64,000 nucleotides of DNA from the NCBI RefSeq assembly GCF_003946015.1, contig NZ_RHNU01000014.1, forward strand, positions 1 through 64,000, written 5' to 3'. Made by a program: the position numbers and the translations under genes. The first letter of the stretch is position 1; the number at the start of each line of letters is the position of its first letter. The notes below the pieces were generated by a model. The model ran no database searches. It was not told the DNA's origin and saw nothing but the letters and a program-made list of their open reading frames with translations. Shown piece by piece: positions 21,539 through 31,277 of the stretch. The stretch comes from Companilactobacillus insicii (GTDB lineage Bacteria; Bacillota; Bacilli; Lactobacillales; Lactobacillaceae).

Positions 21539-21582
21539 AAATATGGTCGAAAACCAGAATAGGTTTTCGGCCATATTTATTT
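21539..21582. terminator. Bidirectional terminator between the secreted-protein gene and tex
   Basis: A 16-bp stem with one G-T pair (AATATGGTCGAAAACC with GGTTTTCGGCCATATT) has T-rich flanks on both strands. It lies between convergent genes. Confidence 0.75.
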
Positions 21583-21597
21583 CGAACATACTTTAAC

Positions 21598-23799
21598 TTA
21601 ACCATTACGATGATCTTTACGCATTGTCAATTGTATACGATTGCGATTTTCATCAACGCTCAATACCCAAACAGTCACAATATCACCAATTGTAACCATT
21701 GTACTTGGATCACTGACATATCGATCCGCCATTTGCGAGATATGTACCAATCCATCTTGTTTTACTCCAATATCAACAAAAGCACCGAAATCAATTACGT
21801 TTCGAATTGTTCCTTGAAGCTCCATCCCCGGTTTAAGATCAGATATACTTAGTACATCTTGCCTTAATAACGGCGCCGGCATACTATCACGAAGATCACG
21901 TCCTGGCTTACTTAGCCCATCAATAATATCTGCCAAGGTTTCCTCTCCAATACCCAACTTTTGAGACCACTCATGTTTATTCAATTTCATTAAACTTTGA
22001 TGTATTTCATCGGTACCAATCATATCAGTGGAAAGGCCAATTTCAGCCAATAATTTTCGTGTAACTGTATAGCTTTCGGGATGAATATCAGTATTATCCA
22101 ATGGATCACTACCAGATATAATTCTTAAAAATCCGACTGATTGCTGATAGGCTTTAGGTCCCAATCTGGGAACAAGCTTTAAAGACTTTAGATTCTCAAA
22201 AGTGCCATTTTCGTTTCGAAACTTAACAATATTATTCGCCGTACTAGACGTTAGTCCGGAAATATGAGTCAACAATTCGGGACTTGCGGTATTAACATTC
22301 ACTCCAACTTGGTTAACAGCAGTTTCTACTACCCGATCCAACTGTTCATCCAAGTCTTTTTCAGGTACATCATGTTGATATTGTCCTACACCAATTGACT
22401 TAGGATCAACTTTGATTAATTCTGCCAAAGGATCCTGTAACCTGCGACCGATACTAATTGCTGAACGTTCTTCAACATGTAGATCTGCAAACTCATTGCG
22501 AGCATTCTCACTAGCAGAATAAACTGATGCTCCCGCTTCATTAACAATGACATAGTAAACTGGTCGTTTTAAAGTTTTTAAAATCCCACTAACAAACTCT
22601 TCTGATTCCCGACTAGCAGTACCATTACCAATGGCGATCATCTCAACTTGATAATCTTCTAATAATTTTTTAAACTCCTCACTAGCAGCATTTCGCTTTT
22701 CTAAACTTGCCGGTTTGTGAGGATAAATTACTTTCTTTGTCAAAAAACGTCCGTTAGCATCTATGATTGCTAACTTACACCCTGTGCGATATGCCGGATC
22801 AAAGCCCATGACAATTTTTCCCTTCAAGGGAGACATCATTAAAAGATGATACAAATTATTTCCAAAAATTTTAATTGCATGTTCATTTGCTTGATCAGAT
22901 AATCCTCGACGAATCTCTCTTTCTATAGCTGGTCCTAAAAAGCGCTTGTATGCATCAGAAAAAGCATCAGTTATTTTTTCAACTGCAGGACCTTGCTTAT
23001 GCCTGACTATTCTTGAATATCCAAAATTCAAAATTGCATCAGTATCAACAGAAATACCAACAGTCAATATCTTCTCACGCTCGCCACGGTTGATAGCTAG
23101 GATTCGGTATGGCGGGATTTTTTTTAACGATTGTTGAAAATCATAATACGTTTCATAAGTTTGTCCATCATCTTTTTCTTCGGCGCCACGCTTCAATTTA
23201 CTCGTTAATTCACCATTTTTCCAAGTATACTTTCTTATCCATTCACGAAAACTTGCTTCCTCACCAAATTGCTCAGCTAAAATCTCATGAACTCCAGCCC
23301 ATACAGATTCTATATCAGGCAGATTCTTGTCGAGGTCTATAAAAGAACTGGCTTTATTATCCAAGTTCTCATTTGGAAAACTTAATAGCCAATTTGCTAA
23401 TGGTCCCAGTCCAGCTTTACGTGCAATACCAGCTTTTGTTTGTTTCTTTTGCTTGTATGGTAGATACAAATCTTCCACTTGTTGCAATACAGTTGCCTGT
23501 TCAAGTTTATTCTTTAATTCAGGGGTTAGTTTACCTTGTTCTTTGATCAAATTAATTACATCATTGCGACGTTGATCCAACTTCATCAATCTATGTGCTT
23601 CATCTTCTATATTTCGAATTGCTACTTCGTCTAATGTACCCGTCCGTTCTTTTCGATAACGTGCAATAAATGGTACGGTATTCCCTTCATCCAACAACTC
23701 GAGAACTGATTCAATTTGTTGAACTTTATATTGATCCAACTGTTGATTGACTGGTTTAGCGAAGTCAGCCAAACTTTTTTCCATTTTATTTACTACCAT
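21598..23799 (-). CDS. tex: Tex/YhgF-family RNA-binding protein
   Basis: This is a large cytoplasmic nucleic-acid-binding protein linked to transcription processes. The 733 residues run as follows: an N-terminal Tex helical region (LLDEGNTVPFIARYRKERTGTLDE), a YqgF RNase-H-like fold (VMGFDPAYRTGCKLAIID), helix-hairpin-helix motifs (VNTASPELLTHISGL and LVPRLGPKAYQQSVGFLRI), and a C-terminal S1 domain (GMELQGTIRNVIDFGAFVDIGVKQDGLVHISQ). The ATG at 23799 is preceded by GGAGGAT. Length and domain order are canonical. Confidence 0.95.
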   Translation of the reverse strand: MVVNKMEKSLADFAKPVNQQLDQYKVQQIESVLELLDEGNTVPFIARYRKERTGTLDEVAIRNIEDEAHRLMKLDQRRNDVINLIKEQGKLTPELKNKLEQATVLQQVEDLYLPYKQKKQTKAGIARKAGLGPLANWLLSFPNENLDNKASSFIDLDKNLPDIESVWAGVHEILAEQFGEEASFREWIRKYTWKNGELTSKLKRGAEEKDDGQTYETYYDFQQSLKKIPPYRILAINRGEREKILTVGISVDTDAILNFGYSRIVRHKQGPAVEKITDAFSDAYKRFLGPAIEREIRRGLSDQANEHAIKIFGNNLYHLLMMSPLKGKIVMGFDPAYRTGCKLAIIDANGRFLTKKVIYPHKPASLEKRNAASEEFKKLLEDYQVEMIAIGNGTASRESEEFVSGILKTLKRPVYYVIVNEAGASVYSASENARNEFADLHVEERSAISIGRRLQDPLAELIKVDPKSIGVGQYQHDVPEKDLDEQLDRVVETAVNQVGVNVNTASPELLTHISGLTSSTANNIVKFRNENGTFENLKSLKLVPRLGPKAYQQSVGFLRIISGSDPLDNTDIHPESYTVTRKLLAEIGLSTDMIGTDEIHQSLMKLNKHEWSQKLGIGEETLADIIDGLSKPGRDLRDSMPAPLLRQDVLSISDLKPGMELQGTIRNVIDFGAFVDIGVKQDGLVHISQMADRYVSDPSTMVTIGDIVTVWVLSVDENRNRIQLTMRKDHRNG

Positions 23800-23848
23800 G
23801 TAATCCTCCGACTTGAACTATCTATATGTTGAACAAAAATAAATTTAT

Positions 23849-23894
23849 AAAAGCATTACCAAATAATCCTTCTAGGGACTTTGATAATGCTTTT
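23849..23894 (-). terminator. Terminator after the HAD phosphatase gene
   Basis: AAAAGCATTA (23849-23858) pairs with TAATGCTTTT (23885-23894), with further partial pairing inside. It ends the relA-dtd-HAD transcript. Confidence 0.65.
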
Positions 23895-23912
23895 AATTAA
23901 AATTTTTAAATT

Positions 23913-24527
23913 TTAAAGTATTTTATCGATTTCTTGTAAACTCTTAACTTGATAATCCACATCAAAATCAACTTTCTTATCACTCAACAAAATTGTTTTA
24001 GTATGAGCTGCTTTACCAAAATCAATATCTATCTTACGATCACCAATCGACCACATCTCACTAGGATCAATTGAATATTTATTAATCAAGTAATCCAACA
24101 TCTCAGAATCTGGCTTACGTGTATGACCATCTTCAACACTAATTATTTCAGTAAAATATTTTGCAATATCCAATCGTTTAGCAATATTAAAAATAGAAGT
24201 ATCTCGATGCGTAACAATAAATTGTTGATATCCTTGTAACTTACAATATTCTAAGATAATTCTTGCATGAGGCATTAATTTGATCTGATCATAATAATTT
24301 TGTTCAAATAATTTGTATGACTTATAAAAAGCCTTAGCTTTATCAGCATCCCCATCTAGCAATTCAGTTGTAAGTTTACGTACTGATGTTTTTAATATCT
24401 CTTTATAAATTGAATCCTTAGAAATATTAATATCAAAGTTTTCTTTTAAGGATTTTTGAGTTGCCATAACTATCCCAGGATAACTGTTAGCTAATGTCCC
24501 GTCAAAATCCCAAACAATACTCTTCAT
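23913..24527 (-). CDS. HAD-superfamily hydrolase, phosphoglycolate-phosphatase-like
   Basis: This is a cytoplasmic phosphatase of unknown substrate. HAD motif I is DFDGTLANS at the N-terminus and motif II lies in FIVTHRDTSIF. The Lys (RKPD) and motif IV (SIGDRKIDIDFG) are present. A helical cap fills residues about 15-80, making it subfamily IA. The 204-residue length fits small PGPases. The start has a weak GGAGAG 12 bases upstream. It is the last gene after relA and dtd. Confidence 0.85.
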   Translation of the reverse strand: MKSIVWDFDGTLANSYPGIVMATQKSLKENFDINISKDSIYKEILKTSVRKLTTELLDGDADKAKAFYKSYKLFEQNYYDQIKLMPHARIILEYCKLQGYQQFIVTHRDTSIFNIAKRLDIAKYFTEIISVEDGHTRKPDSEMLDYLINKYSIDPSEMWSIGDRKIDIDFGKAAHTKTILLSDKKVDFDVDYQVKSLQEIDKIL

Positions 24528-24535
24528 AATATAAT

Positions 24536-24973
24536 TTATCTCTCCATTATTATCGTCACAGGTCCATCATTAATCAGCGATACTTGCATATCAGCACCAA
24601 ATTCACCTGTGGCAACATTTATATTGTAATTTCTTAAAGCCTCATTAAATTGGTCGTACTTTGCACTGGAAGTCTTAAAATCACCAGCTCCAGTGAAACT
24701 GGGCCTATTCCCTTTTTTAGTATCAGCATACAAGGTAAATTGCGAAATAGATAAAATTTCTCCATCAATATCTTTGATCGATAAATTCATTTTATCATCC
24801 GAATCAGAAAATACCCGCATATTAGCAATTTTTCGTGCCATATATTCTATTGTTTCATCATCGTCCTCATCAGCGAACGCCACCAACAAACAAAATCCCT
24901 GATCGATTTGACCAAGGACTTTGCTGTTTACACTAACTTTTGCTTCTGAGACACGTTGGATAACCACTTTCAT
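24536..24973 (-). CDS. dtd: D-aminoacyl-tRNA deacylase
   Basis: This enzyme removes D-amino acids (and glycine mischarged on tRNA-Ala) from tRNA. The 145-residue protein begins [13 protein letters not shown]. It has the [17 protein letters not shown] motif with the catalytic-site Thr/Ser region and the C-terminal NDGPVTI Gly-cisPro motif that gives chiral proofreading. The open frame extends 14 codons into relA, but the ATG at 24973, just after the relA stop with AAGGACGG upstream, gives the exact family length. Confidence 0.95.
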   Translation of the reverse strand: MKVVIQRVSEAKVSVNSKVLGQIDQGFCLLVAFADEDDDETIEYMARKIANMRVFSDSDDKMNLSIKDIDGEILSISQFTLYADTKKGNRPSFTGAGDFKTSSAKYDQFNEALRNYNINVATGEFGADMQVSLINDGPVTIIMER

Positions 24974-24974
24974 A

Positions 24975-27206
24975 TTATTCAACCGTCCTTTTAATTTCGT
25001 AAACATCTGGTACATTTTTTAACTTCGAAATAATTTGATCCAAGTGTTCCTTATTGTTAACACCAACACTTACATGAATAACCGCCATTTTTTCTTTATC
25101 CAAACGTCCATTAACGTTGATCAAAGAATTAGTATTTGAATTAATTACTTGCAGTAATTCATTCAAAAGACCATTTCTATTAAATGCGTAAATATCAAGC
25201 TCAGCGGTGTAACGCTTTTCACGTGTAACATTATTCCAACTAACTTCAATAAAACGCTTTTTAGCTTCTTCACTTTGAACATTTGGACAATCAGCACGAT
25301 GAATGGTCAATCCACGTCCCTTTGTAATGTACCCAACAATCTCATCACCAGGAATTGGATTACAACACTTAGCCAAACGAATTAGTAGATTATCAATGCC
25401 TTGAACAGAAATACTTGTATTAGCATTAGCCTGTTCTTTTTTTAGCTTGGTATTTTCTGGATTAGGCTTTGGAACATTTTCATGTGTTTCGGTAATCACA
25501 TTTTCTTCTAATTCTTTTTTCTCAGCCTTCTTCTTATTTTCTGGATCTTCACTAATCAGCTTATGAATTACATTAATTGGTGATAATTCACCATAACCAA
25601 CAGCATTGAATAATTCTTCTTGATCAGTGAAATTAAATATATTAGTTGCAAGTTCAAGGTGTTTTTTATCAAGGTACTTCTTACTAGATAATGAACGATT
25701 CTTTAACTCTGTTTCTAGTAACTCTCGACCAATTTGAATATTCTCTTGACGATCTTTAACTCTAAAGTAGCGTTTGATTTTATTACGTGCACGAGAAGTA
25801 TAAACCATTTGAATCCAGTCACGACTAGGTGTTGAATTCTCATTTGTCAGCATCTCAACAATATCGCCATTCTTGAGTTGATAATTCAATGGTACCATTC
25901 TGCCATTAACCTTCGCACCAACAGAATGACTACCGACTTCAGTGTGTACTTGGTAGGCGAAATCCAATGGAATAGACCCCTTAGGCAGCTCTCTTACCTC
26001 ACCTTGAGGAGTGAAGATATAAACCCTATCATTAAATATCTCACCCTTGACGGATTTCATAAAATCGGCTGCGTTGTCAGAATTTTCTTGTAGCTCAAGA
26101 ATTTCACGAAAGACATCAATCTTTTGTTCATTCTCGTCCAGATGTACACCTTCAAAGTTACCTTCTTTATATGCCCAGTGTGCAGCCACACCATATTCAG
26201 CAATCTCATGCATCTTAAATGTTCTAATTTGAACTTCTAGTGGTTGTCCACCAGGACCAATAATTGTTGTATGTAGTGATTGATAACCATTAGCCTTAGG
26301 AACGGCAATATAGTCTTTGAAACGTCCTGGAATCGGCTTCCATTTTGAGTGAATAGAACCTAGAACAGCGTAACAATCCTTTACAGAATCAACGACTATA
26401 CGAATAGCCAACAAGTCATATAATTCAGAGAACTGCTTATGCTTATCTCGCATTTTTTTATAAATGGAATAAATATGCTTAGGACGACCATAAATATCAT
26501 ATTTGATACCTAACGCATCAACGCTAGTCTTAATGTAGTCAATCGCTTCAGCAATATAAGCCTCACGTTGATCACGCTTGCTATTCATTAAATGGACAAT
26601 ACGGTAATACTGTTGAGGATTAATATAATGAAGTGAAAGGTCCTCTAATTCCCACTTAATTTTACTGATACCTAATCTATCAGCTAGTGGAGCATATATC
26701 TCTAAAGTTTCGTTTGCAATTCTTCTTTGCTTATCAGGACGCAATGCTTTTAATGTACGCATGTTATGCAACCTATCAGCAAGCTTGACCATAATGACAC
26801 GTAAGTCTTTGGCAGTTGCCAAAAGCATTTTACGGTGATTCTCAGCTAGTAATTCTTGATGTGAGTGATACTTATACTTACTGATCTTAGTTACACCATC
26901 AACAATTGTTGAAACTTGATTGCCGAATAACTCTTCGACATCGCCGAGAGTAACATTAGTATCCTCGACAACATCGTGCAAATATCCTGCAGCCACAGTG
27001 TATGGGTCCATGTGTAATGAAGCTAGAATTTGTGCAACTTGAGTAGGGTGAATAATATAAGGTTCACCAGTAGCTCTCTTCTGCTCCTTATGAACGTATG
27101 CAGCAAAATTATATGCTTTATTAACGAATTCGACGTGTTCATCATTCATATATTCACGACAAATATCGAGAACTTGATCAGGAGTATAATCTTCATTTTT
27201 TTTCAT
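24975..27206 (-). CDS. relA: Bifunctional (p)ppGpp synthetase/hydrolase (RSH)
   Basis: This protein makes and degrades the stringent-response alarmone. The 743-residue protein has a hydrolase HD domain (about 45-195) with the active LHDVVEDT motif. The synthetase domain (about 235-345) has [13 protein letters not shown] and [19 protein letters not shown] (about 390-450), a zinc-finger-like CCNPIPGDE segment with RADCPN, and a C-terminal ACT domain follow. Because the hydrolase residues are kept, it should be the long bifunctional type. The ATG follows AAGGGGTG. It is followed directly by dtd, the usual Firmicutes pairing. Confidence 0.96.
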   Translation of the reverse strand: MKKNEDYTPDQVLDICREYMNDEHVEFVNKAYNFAAYVHKEQKRATGEPYIIHPTQVAQILASLHMDPYTVAAGYLHDVVEDTNVTLGDVEELFGNQVSTIVDGVTKISKYKYHSHQELLAENHRKMLLATAKDLRVIMVKLADRLHNMRTLKALRPDKQRRIANETLEIYAPLADRLGISKIKWELEDLSLHYINPQQYYRIVHLMNSKRDQREAYIAEAIDYIKTSVDALGIKYDIYGRPKHIYSIYKKMRDKHKQFSELYDLLAIRIVVDSVKDCYAVLGSIHSKWKPIPGRFKDYIAVPKANGYQSLHTTIIGPGGQPLEVQIRTFKMHEIAEYGVAAHWAYKEGNFEGVHLDENEQKIDVFREILELQENSDNAADFMKSVKGEIFNDRVYIFTPQGEVRELPKGSIPLDFAYQVHTEVGSHSVGAKVNGRMVPLNYQLKNGDIVEMLTNENSTPSRDWIQMVYTSRARNKIKRYFRVKDRQENIQIGRELLETELKNRSLSSKKYLDKKHLELATNIFNFTDQEELFNAVGYGELSPINVIHKLISEDPENKKKAEKKELEENVITETHENVPKPNPENTKLKKEQANANTSISVQGIDNLLIRLAKCCNPIPGDEIVGYITKGRGLTIHRADCPNVQSEEAKKRFIEVSWNNVTREKRYTAELDIYAFNRNGLLNELLQVINSNTNSLINVNGRLDKEKMAVIHVSVGVNNKEHLDQIISKLKNVPDVYEIKRTVE

Positions 27207-27230
27207 TTTTGTTCACCCCTTCGATTACAA

Positions 27231-27263
27231 TAAAAAGCACTCTGATTTAAGACGAGTGCTTTT
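27231..27263 (-). terminator. Terminator upstream of relA (end of the prmA transcript)
   Basis: AAAAGCACTC (27233-27242) pairs perfectly with GAGTGCTTTT (27254-27263), with a T-run on the minus strand. It separates the relA unit from the prmA-rsmE unit. Any relA promoter must therefore be very close to the gene or inside this element. Confidence 0.75.
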
Positions 27264-27303
27264 CTTTACGTATTATTATGCTTTCTTTAGTTCTAAAAAA
27301 CAA

Positions 27304-27642
27304 TCAATTTTCATTATCAAAAAGAAAATATATCAAAATACTTAATACTAAATATATTCCTGATAAAAAATAACCATATCGGCCGTATTTAACAAAAACA
27401 CTAACGACAAATATTACCGGAAAAATCACCACATTAAAGAATGACAAATGATATTTTCTTGTAAACCAACCGATAAAGCCAGCAAATAAAATATTAATTA
27501 CAAAAAATAACCAAATAATTCTATTTGTTCTGCCAAGATGAAATAAATTAAATAATATCGGCATAATAAAAACTAAAATAATAGATATTAGTGCAATGTA
27601 AGTTGACTTGGACTTCTCAACTTTATTCCAAAGATTCTTCAA
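27304..27642 (-). CDS. Small integral membrane protein, unknown
   Basis: This 112-residue protein has four predicted transmembrane helices (about 15-34, 42-60, 67-84 and 89-107) and short basic loops such as WFTRKYH and KYGRYG. I do not recognise the family. It is rich in AT codons and starts 10 bases after rsmE, so it is probably the last gene of prmA-rsmE. Confidence 0.6.
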   Translation of the reverse strand: MKNLWNKVEKSKSTYIALISIILVFIMPILFNLFHLGRTNRIIWLFFVINILFAGFIGWFTRKYHLSFFNVVIFPVIFVVSVFVKYGRYGYFLSGIYLVLSILIYFLFDNEN

Positions 27643-27652
27643 TATTCATTCC

Positions 27653-28402
27653 TCATTTTGAATTAAGTTCATATTTATATGATAGCACTGATAGGAAGTA
27701 CATTGGGGCAGTTTCTGCACGCATTATACGTGGTCCCAATCCTATTGAAACAAACTCATGATTTTTTAGTTCTGAAACCTCTTCGGATGAGAAACCACCT
27801 TCTGGGCCAAATGCGCAAATAATCGATTTTGGTGATTTTGATAATGATTGAGCCAAAATACTTGTTTCGCCTTCTTTGGCAGATTCCTCATAAGCAATTA
27901 ATTTTAATTCCACATCGGAATTATTTAACTTACTGATGTCGCCCAAATAGACTACTTCCGGAATCAACCGGCGTTTCGATTGTTGTGCTGCATTTTTTGC
28001 AATTTCCTGTAATCTAGTTAGCTTTTTTTCAATCACATTCGACTTCCAGTGCATTATCGAATACTGGGAATCAAAAAAGATGATTTTTTTAGCACCCAAT
28101 TCAGTTGCCTTCTGTGTGATCCATTCAATCTTATCTTTTTTAGATAAAGAGCAGGCAACAGTTACGTCCACAGGCAACTCAGTTGATGGCTTATTGCTTT
28201 TTTCTATGCTGAATTGAATACATTTATTATTAGTATCAATTTGTGTTACTGTTGCTTGAAATAAATCATTATCCTGATCAACCAAGTAAATCACATCACC
28301 TGCTTTGTGACGTAATACAGTAGCCAAATGTTTATAAATTTCTTTATCAGAAATACTAAGTGAATTTCCTTCAACTTTTTTACTAACGAAGTATTGCTCC
28401 AT
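27653..28402 (-). CDS. rsmE: 16S rRNA m3U1498 methyltransferase
   Basis: This SPOUT-class enzyme methylates U1498 of 16S rRNA from S-adenosylmethionine. The 249-residue protein has an N-terminal PUA-like domain (LATVLRHKAGDVIYLVD) and the SPOUT knot with WITQKATELGAKKI, FGPEGGFSSEEV and LGPRIMRAETAPM. The start lies inside the end of prmA (20-base overlap), the arrangement found across Firmicutes. Confidence 0.94.
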   Translation of the reverse strand: MEQYFVSKKVEGNSLSISDKEIYKHLATVLRHKAGDVIYLVDQDNDLFQATVTQIDTNNKCIQFSIEKSNKPSTELPVDVTVACSLSKKDKIEWITQKATELGAKKIIFFDSQYSIMHWKSNVIEKKLTRLQEIAKNAAQQSKRRLIPEVVYLGDISKLNNSDVELKLIAYEESAKEGETSILAQSLSKSPKSIICAFGPEGGFSSEEVSELKNHEFVSIGLGPRIMRAETAPMYFLSVLSYKYELNSK

Positions 28403-29258
28403 TTTGTTCCTCGATATCTTTTGTTCTCTTACAAATTAAAGTTGACCAACCCTTTAGATGAAGAACTTCAATCGCTGAAAAGCCTTGTTCTTTCATTAAG
28501 TCGGTAACCAATTTTTCCTTTTCATTAATAATACCAGATAAAATGACAAATCCCTTACTATTTAAATGTGATTCGATATCAGGAATGAATTGTTGTAATA
28601 CATCTACCAAGATATTGGCAACAATTACATCCACTTTACCTTCTACGCCGTCTAATAACGAATTCTCATAAACCTCAATATCTTCACATCCAGGATTAAG
28701 TTTAATATTTTCTTTAGCCGCTGTGACTGCTTCCGATGCCAAATCAAACGCCTTAATGTTATTGACACCTAATTGACGTGCTTGAATGGATAAAATACCC
28801 GACCCAGTTCCAACATCATACAATGATTCCGCATTTCCTAGAATCATTTCTAAAGCTTGCATACATGAGAAAGTAGTTGGATGCGTACCTGTACCAAATG
28901 ATTTTCCCGGATCCATAACAATAATATGTTCATCAATATTCTCAGGCACATAATCAACCCACTTTGGAACAACGGTTAGATAATGACTAATGTGCACGGG
29001 ATGATAATATTGTTTCCATTCATTCTCCCATGAACTCTCATCAACAGAACTTTCTTCTATTTCAACTCCATCAATATTAAATCCATATTCTGGAAGTTTA
29101 TTTATTTCTGTCTGCAACTCATTTATTAATTCTGGCTTATAAGTATTTTCATCATCAACGATTTCAGTACCTTGTGCTCCAATCTTCATAAAAGTATCTG
29201 AAATTATTTCTTCATTAATTGTGCTTGGGAACAAGACACTAATTTTTTTCCAAATCAT
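28383..29258 (-). CDS. prmA: Ribosomal protein L11 methyltransferase
   Basis: PrmA trimethylates residues of ribosomal protein uL11. The SAM-binding motif I is LYDVGTGSGILSIQA, with VMDPGKSFGTGTHPTT just before it and IVANILVDVL after. The open frame begins six codons earlier with TTG, but GGAGG lies inside that extension. The ATG at 29258, eight bases after GGAGG, gives 291 residues starting MIWKKISVLF. Confidence 0.94.
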   Translation of the reverse strand: MIWKKISVLFPSTINEEIISDTFMKIGAQGTEIVDDENTYKPELINELQTEINKLPEYGFNIDGVEIEESSVDESSWENEWKQYYHPVHISHYLTVVPKWVDYVPENIDEHIIVMDPGKSFGTGTHPTTFSCMQALEMILGNAESLYDVGTGSGILSIQARQLGVNNIKAFDLASEAVTAAKENIKLNPGCEDIEVYENSLLDGVEGKVDVIVANILVDVLQQFIPDIESHLNSKGFVILSGIINEKEKLVTDLMKEQGFSAIEVLHLKGWSTLICKRTKDIEEQNGAILR

Positions 29259-29304
29259 AATTTGCCTCCATATCAATAACCTTAAGATTACTAGAAATCG
29301 GCCA

Positions 29305-29330
29305 TAAAAAAAAGACGTTTATAACGTCTT
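29305..29330 (-). terminator. Terminator of the 135-residue protein gene
   Basis: AAGACGTT (29312-29319) pairs with AACGTCTT (29323-29330), with eight T on the minus strand. It touches the stop codon of the gene it serves. Confidence 0.75.
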
Positions 29331-29737
29331 TAATCAATATATGATCTAACTTCATTCATAAAGTCCACTTCTCGATCACGAATTACTGATCTTGCCTTAG
29401 CAACTTGTGCCTTATTAATAACATTGTTGTCATAGTCCAAGTACTTCAAAGCATCAATTAAAGCAACAAAGTAATTGTTAAGACTCTCATACATCTTGGA
29501 ATTCTCCAAGTTGTATTTCTCAATATAAGAATTACCTAACTTTATAAATCTTTTAATGTTGTATACATAATTGTCGGCTAGGCGTGAATAATTCTCATAT
29601 GTCAGAGCCTCGCCTCTTTCAATTAGATTCATTGTCTTGAAATATTCAACGAATACGTCGCGATATGTCAAGAACCTCTCTACGAATACATTTGTTTCCA
29701 ATACATGTGTTCTCTCTGCACTAATGAAATTCATCAT
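29330..29737 (-). CDS. Helical cytoplasmic protein, unknown
   Basis: A 135-residue, all-helical-looking protein without signal or membrane segments. It is rich in Tyr, Asn and charged residues (for example YNIKRFIKLGNSYIEKYNLE). I do not recognise the family. Two ATGs in tandem (29737 and 29734) follow GAGGTGAAGGA; the second has the better spacing. The gene has its own terminator and appears monocistronic. Confidence 0.55.
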   Translation of the reverse strand: MMNFISAERTHVLETNVFVERFLTYRDVFVEYFKTMNLIERGEALTYENYSRLADNYVYNIKRFIKLGNSYIEKYNLENSKMYESLNNYFVALIDALKYLDYDNNVINKAQVAKARSVIRDREVDFMNEVRSYID

Positions 29738-29823
29738 TCCTTCACCTCAATATTTATTTTTTTATAATATACCATAAATTATTGATTATGCAAAGCATAA
29801 TTTTATTCTTATGCTAAGATAAT

Positions 29824-29853
29824 AAAAAAAGAATGCCATTTGAAATAGCATTC
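29824..29853 (-). terminator. Terminator of the 59-residue protein gene
   Basis: GAATGC (29831-29836) pairs with GCATTC (29848-29853), with an additional ATTT/AAAT pair, and T-runs on the minus strand. Confidence 0.65.
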
Positions 29854-30032
29854 TAAACATTCTTAGATTCAGTCTTTTTTACATTTGTTGCTGGTTGTCT
29901 TAAAGACTCATTATTTTTAAACAATTTCTGTGCTTCTGATAATTTCTCTGGGCTTTTTTTGATTTCCTGTGATATTTTGCTGAAATCATTATTAGCAGGG
30001 TCATTAGTTTGCTTGTGTCTAAAAAAACTCAT
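29853..30032 (-). CDS. Small hydrophilic protein, unknown
   Basis: This is a 59-residue Lys/Asn/Ser/Glu-rich protein (MSFFRHKQTNDPANN...). It has no hydrophobic segment and looks disordered or helical. In-frame ATGs are at 30038 and 30032; AGAAGGAG is eight bases before the latter. A clean ribosome binding site and an own terminator argue that it is a real gene. Confidence 0.5.
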   Translation of the reverse strand: MSFFRHKQTNDPANNDFSKISQEIKKSPEKLSEAQKLFKNNESLRQPATNVKKTESKNV

Positions 30033-30199
30033 GATCATCGCTCCTTCTGTTACATTGGTAACTATTATATAACAAGTATTTATTATTTTAACTTAAAAAT
30101 TTTCAAAAAATATAATTATTTGGCAGTTCGGCTCACTTTAAAATTTATCTTAGTTTGTTATGATAGTAAGAGTATGAATTTGCAGTTAAGGTGATATAT

Positions 30200-30709
30200 A
30201 TGGGAAAAAAGAAAAAAATACAAAAAACATTAGTTGAAAAAATTTTGGACAAGGAAAAGGTTGCTTATGAACCAATGACCTTCCCCACTCAAGCAGAAGG
30301 AGATACGCAGGAGCTCGTTAACGACGGTAGCGAGAAAGATGGTTATAAAATATATAAGACGCTAGTACTTACTGGTAACAAAACTGGTCCGCTTGTCGGG
30401 ATGGTAGCATTAGACAAACATTTAAGTTATAAAATGCTAGCAAAATTATCCGGAAATAAAAAAGTTGGAATGGTCCCTCTTAAAGATCTAGTTAAGACCA
30501 GTGGTTTTGAACATGGCGCTAATAGTCCAGTTGGTATTCATTCACTGCACAATTATCCTATCTTCTTTGATACCGAGGCAGATGAAGCAGATAAAATAAT
30601 TGTCTCTGCTGGTAAAATTGGGCAATCAATCTTAGTTGAACCACACGATTTAGCCAAAGCCGTTAACGCTACTTTCGGTACATTTGCTGTCGAAGAACCT
30701 GAATCATAA
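30200..30709 (+). CDS. ybaK: YbaK/EbsC-family aminoacyl-tRNA deacylase
   Basis: Members hydrolyse mischarged tRNA in trans, typically Cys-tRNA(Pro). The 169-residue protein shows the family pattern: KTLVLTGNKTGPLVGMVALDKHLSYKMLAK, then KKVGMVPLKDLVKTSGFEHGANSPVGIH with the GxxSPxG loop, and VSAGKIGQSILVEPHDLAK. The frame begins at a GTG (30191) that is part of the AAGGTGAT ribosome site. The ATG at 30200 is the likely start. Confidence 0.88.
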   Translation: MGKKKKIQKTLVEKILDKEKVAYEPMTFPTQAEGDTQELVNDGSEKDGYKIYKTLVLTGNKTGPLVGMVALDKHLSYKMLAKLSGNKKVGMVPLKDLVKTSGFEHGANSPVGIHSLHNYPIFFDTEADEADKIIVSAGKIGQSILVEPHDLAKAVNATFGTFAVEEPES

Positions 30710-30719
30710 GATACAAAAA

Positions 30720-30752
30720 AAGACTGAAGCCGAGATGCTTCAGTCTTTTTTC
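30720..30752. terminator. Terminator of ybaK (possibly bidirectional)
   Basis: AAGACTGAAGC (30720-30730) pairs with GCTTCAGTCTT (30737-30747), followed by TTTTTC. The minus-strand side also has a T-run and could end the small gene at 30762-30890. Confidence 0.85.
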
Positions 30753-30761
30753 ATTCTATAA

Positions 30762-30890
30762 TTAAGCAGCTTGTTTAAGGTTTTCGATAGCTTTTTCAAT
30801 GGTTGTACCATTACCAAAGCGATTGCTATTATTAACGTCAACTGCTGTGAATAATTGATTATCTAAATCTAATAAAATTCTATATCTCAT
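30762..30890 (-). CDS. 42-residue small protein, faintly HicB-like
   Basis: The encoded protein begins MRYRILLDLDNQLFTAVD and ends IEKAIENLKQAA. AAAGGAGG lies ten bases before the ATG at 30890, and a terminator follows the stop. The N-terminal strand plus a final TIEKAIENLKQA helix recalls the short HicB antitoxin fold (strand, then T-x-EEA-x-EN-x-KEA). There is no HicA partner and no DNA-binding part. It could instead be a stand-alone conserved lactobacillar small protein. Confidence 0.5.
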   Translation of the reverse strand: MRYRILLDLDNQLFTAVDVNNSNRFGNGTTIEKAIENLKQAA

Positions 30891-31049
30891 ATTATTCACG
30901 CCTCCTTTGTTGTTCCGTATATCTAAGAGGTAGCGATAGATGCTACTATACTAGGATGTTATCAAATAGTCAACCTTTTTTTCATAATTCTTGACAATAA
31001 CTAATATAAGTAAGATTATATAGACACAAATTAAAAAAGGAGAATTTAA

Positions 31050-31232
31050 TTGGCCGATACACTTTTAAATATTTTAAAATGGATTCTAATTATTGTAGTT
31101 GTTGGCTTCTTGATCATTCATGTAGCTATTCCACTAATTATAATTGCTGCAATCGCAGGTGGTATTTACTACCTATATCGTAAGCATAAGGCAAACCAAT
31201 ACACACCCGAGGGTCGTAAAAAAGTAAACTAA
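31050..31232 (+). CDS. 60-residue membrane protein
   Basis: This begins with TTG, eight bases after AAAGGAG. A long hydrophobic stretch (about residues 8-42, LKWILIIVVVGFLIIHVAIPLIIIAAIAGGIYYLY) can form a helical hairpin, followed by a basic tail (RKHKANQYTPEGRKKVN). The function is unknown. A promoter with TTGACA at 30991-30996 lies upstream and a terminator follows. Confidence 0.6.
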   Translation: MADTLLNILKWILIIVVVGFLIIHVAIPLIIIAAIAGGIYYLYRKHKANQYTPEGRKKVN

Positions 31233-31240
31233 TCTACACA

Positions 31241-31277
31241 ATAAGCTGTCAATCATTAAGATTGGCAGCTTATTTTA
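31241..31277. terminator. Bidirectional terminator between convergent genes
   Basis: ATAAGCTGTCAATC (31241-31254) pairs with GATTGGCAGCTTAT (31260-31273), with one T-G pair. Confidence 0.75.

Noticed and set aside
30762-30890. Toxin-antitoxin module
   Set aside because: Only a faint HicB resemblance and no toxin gene on either side.
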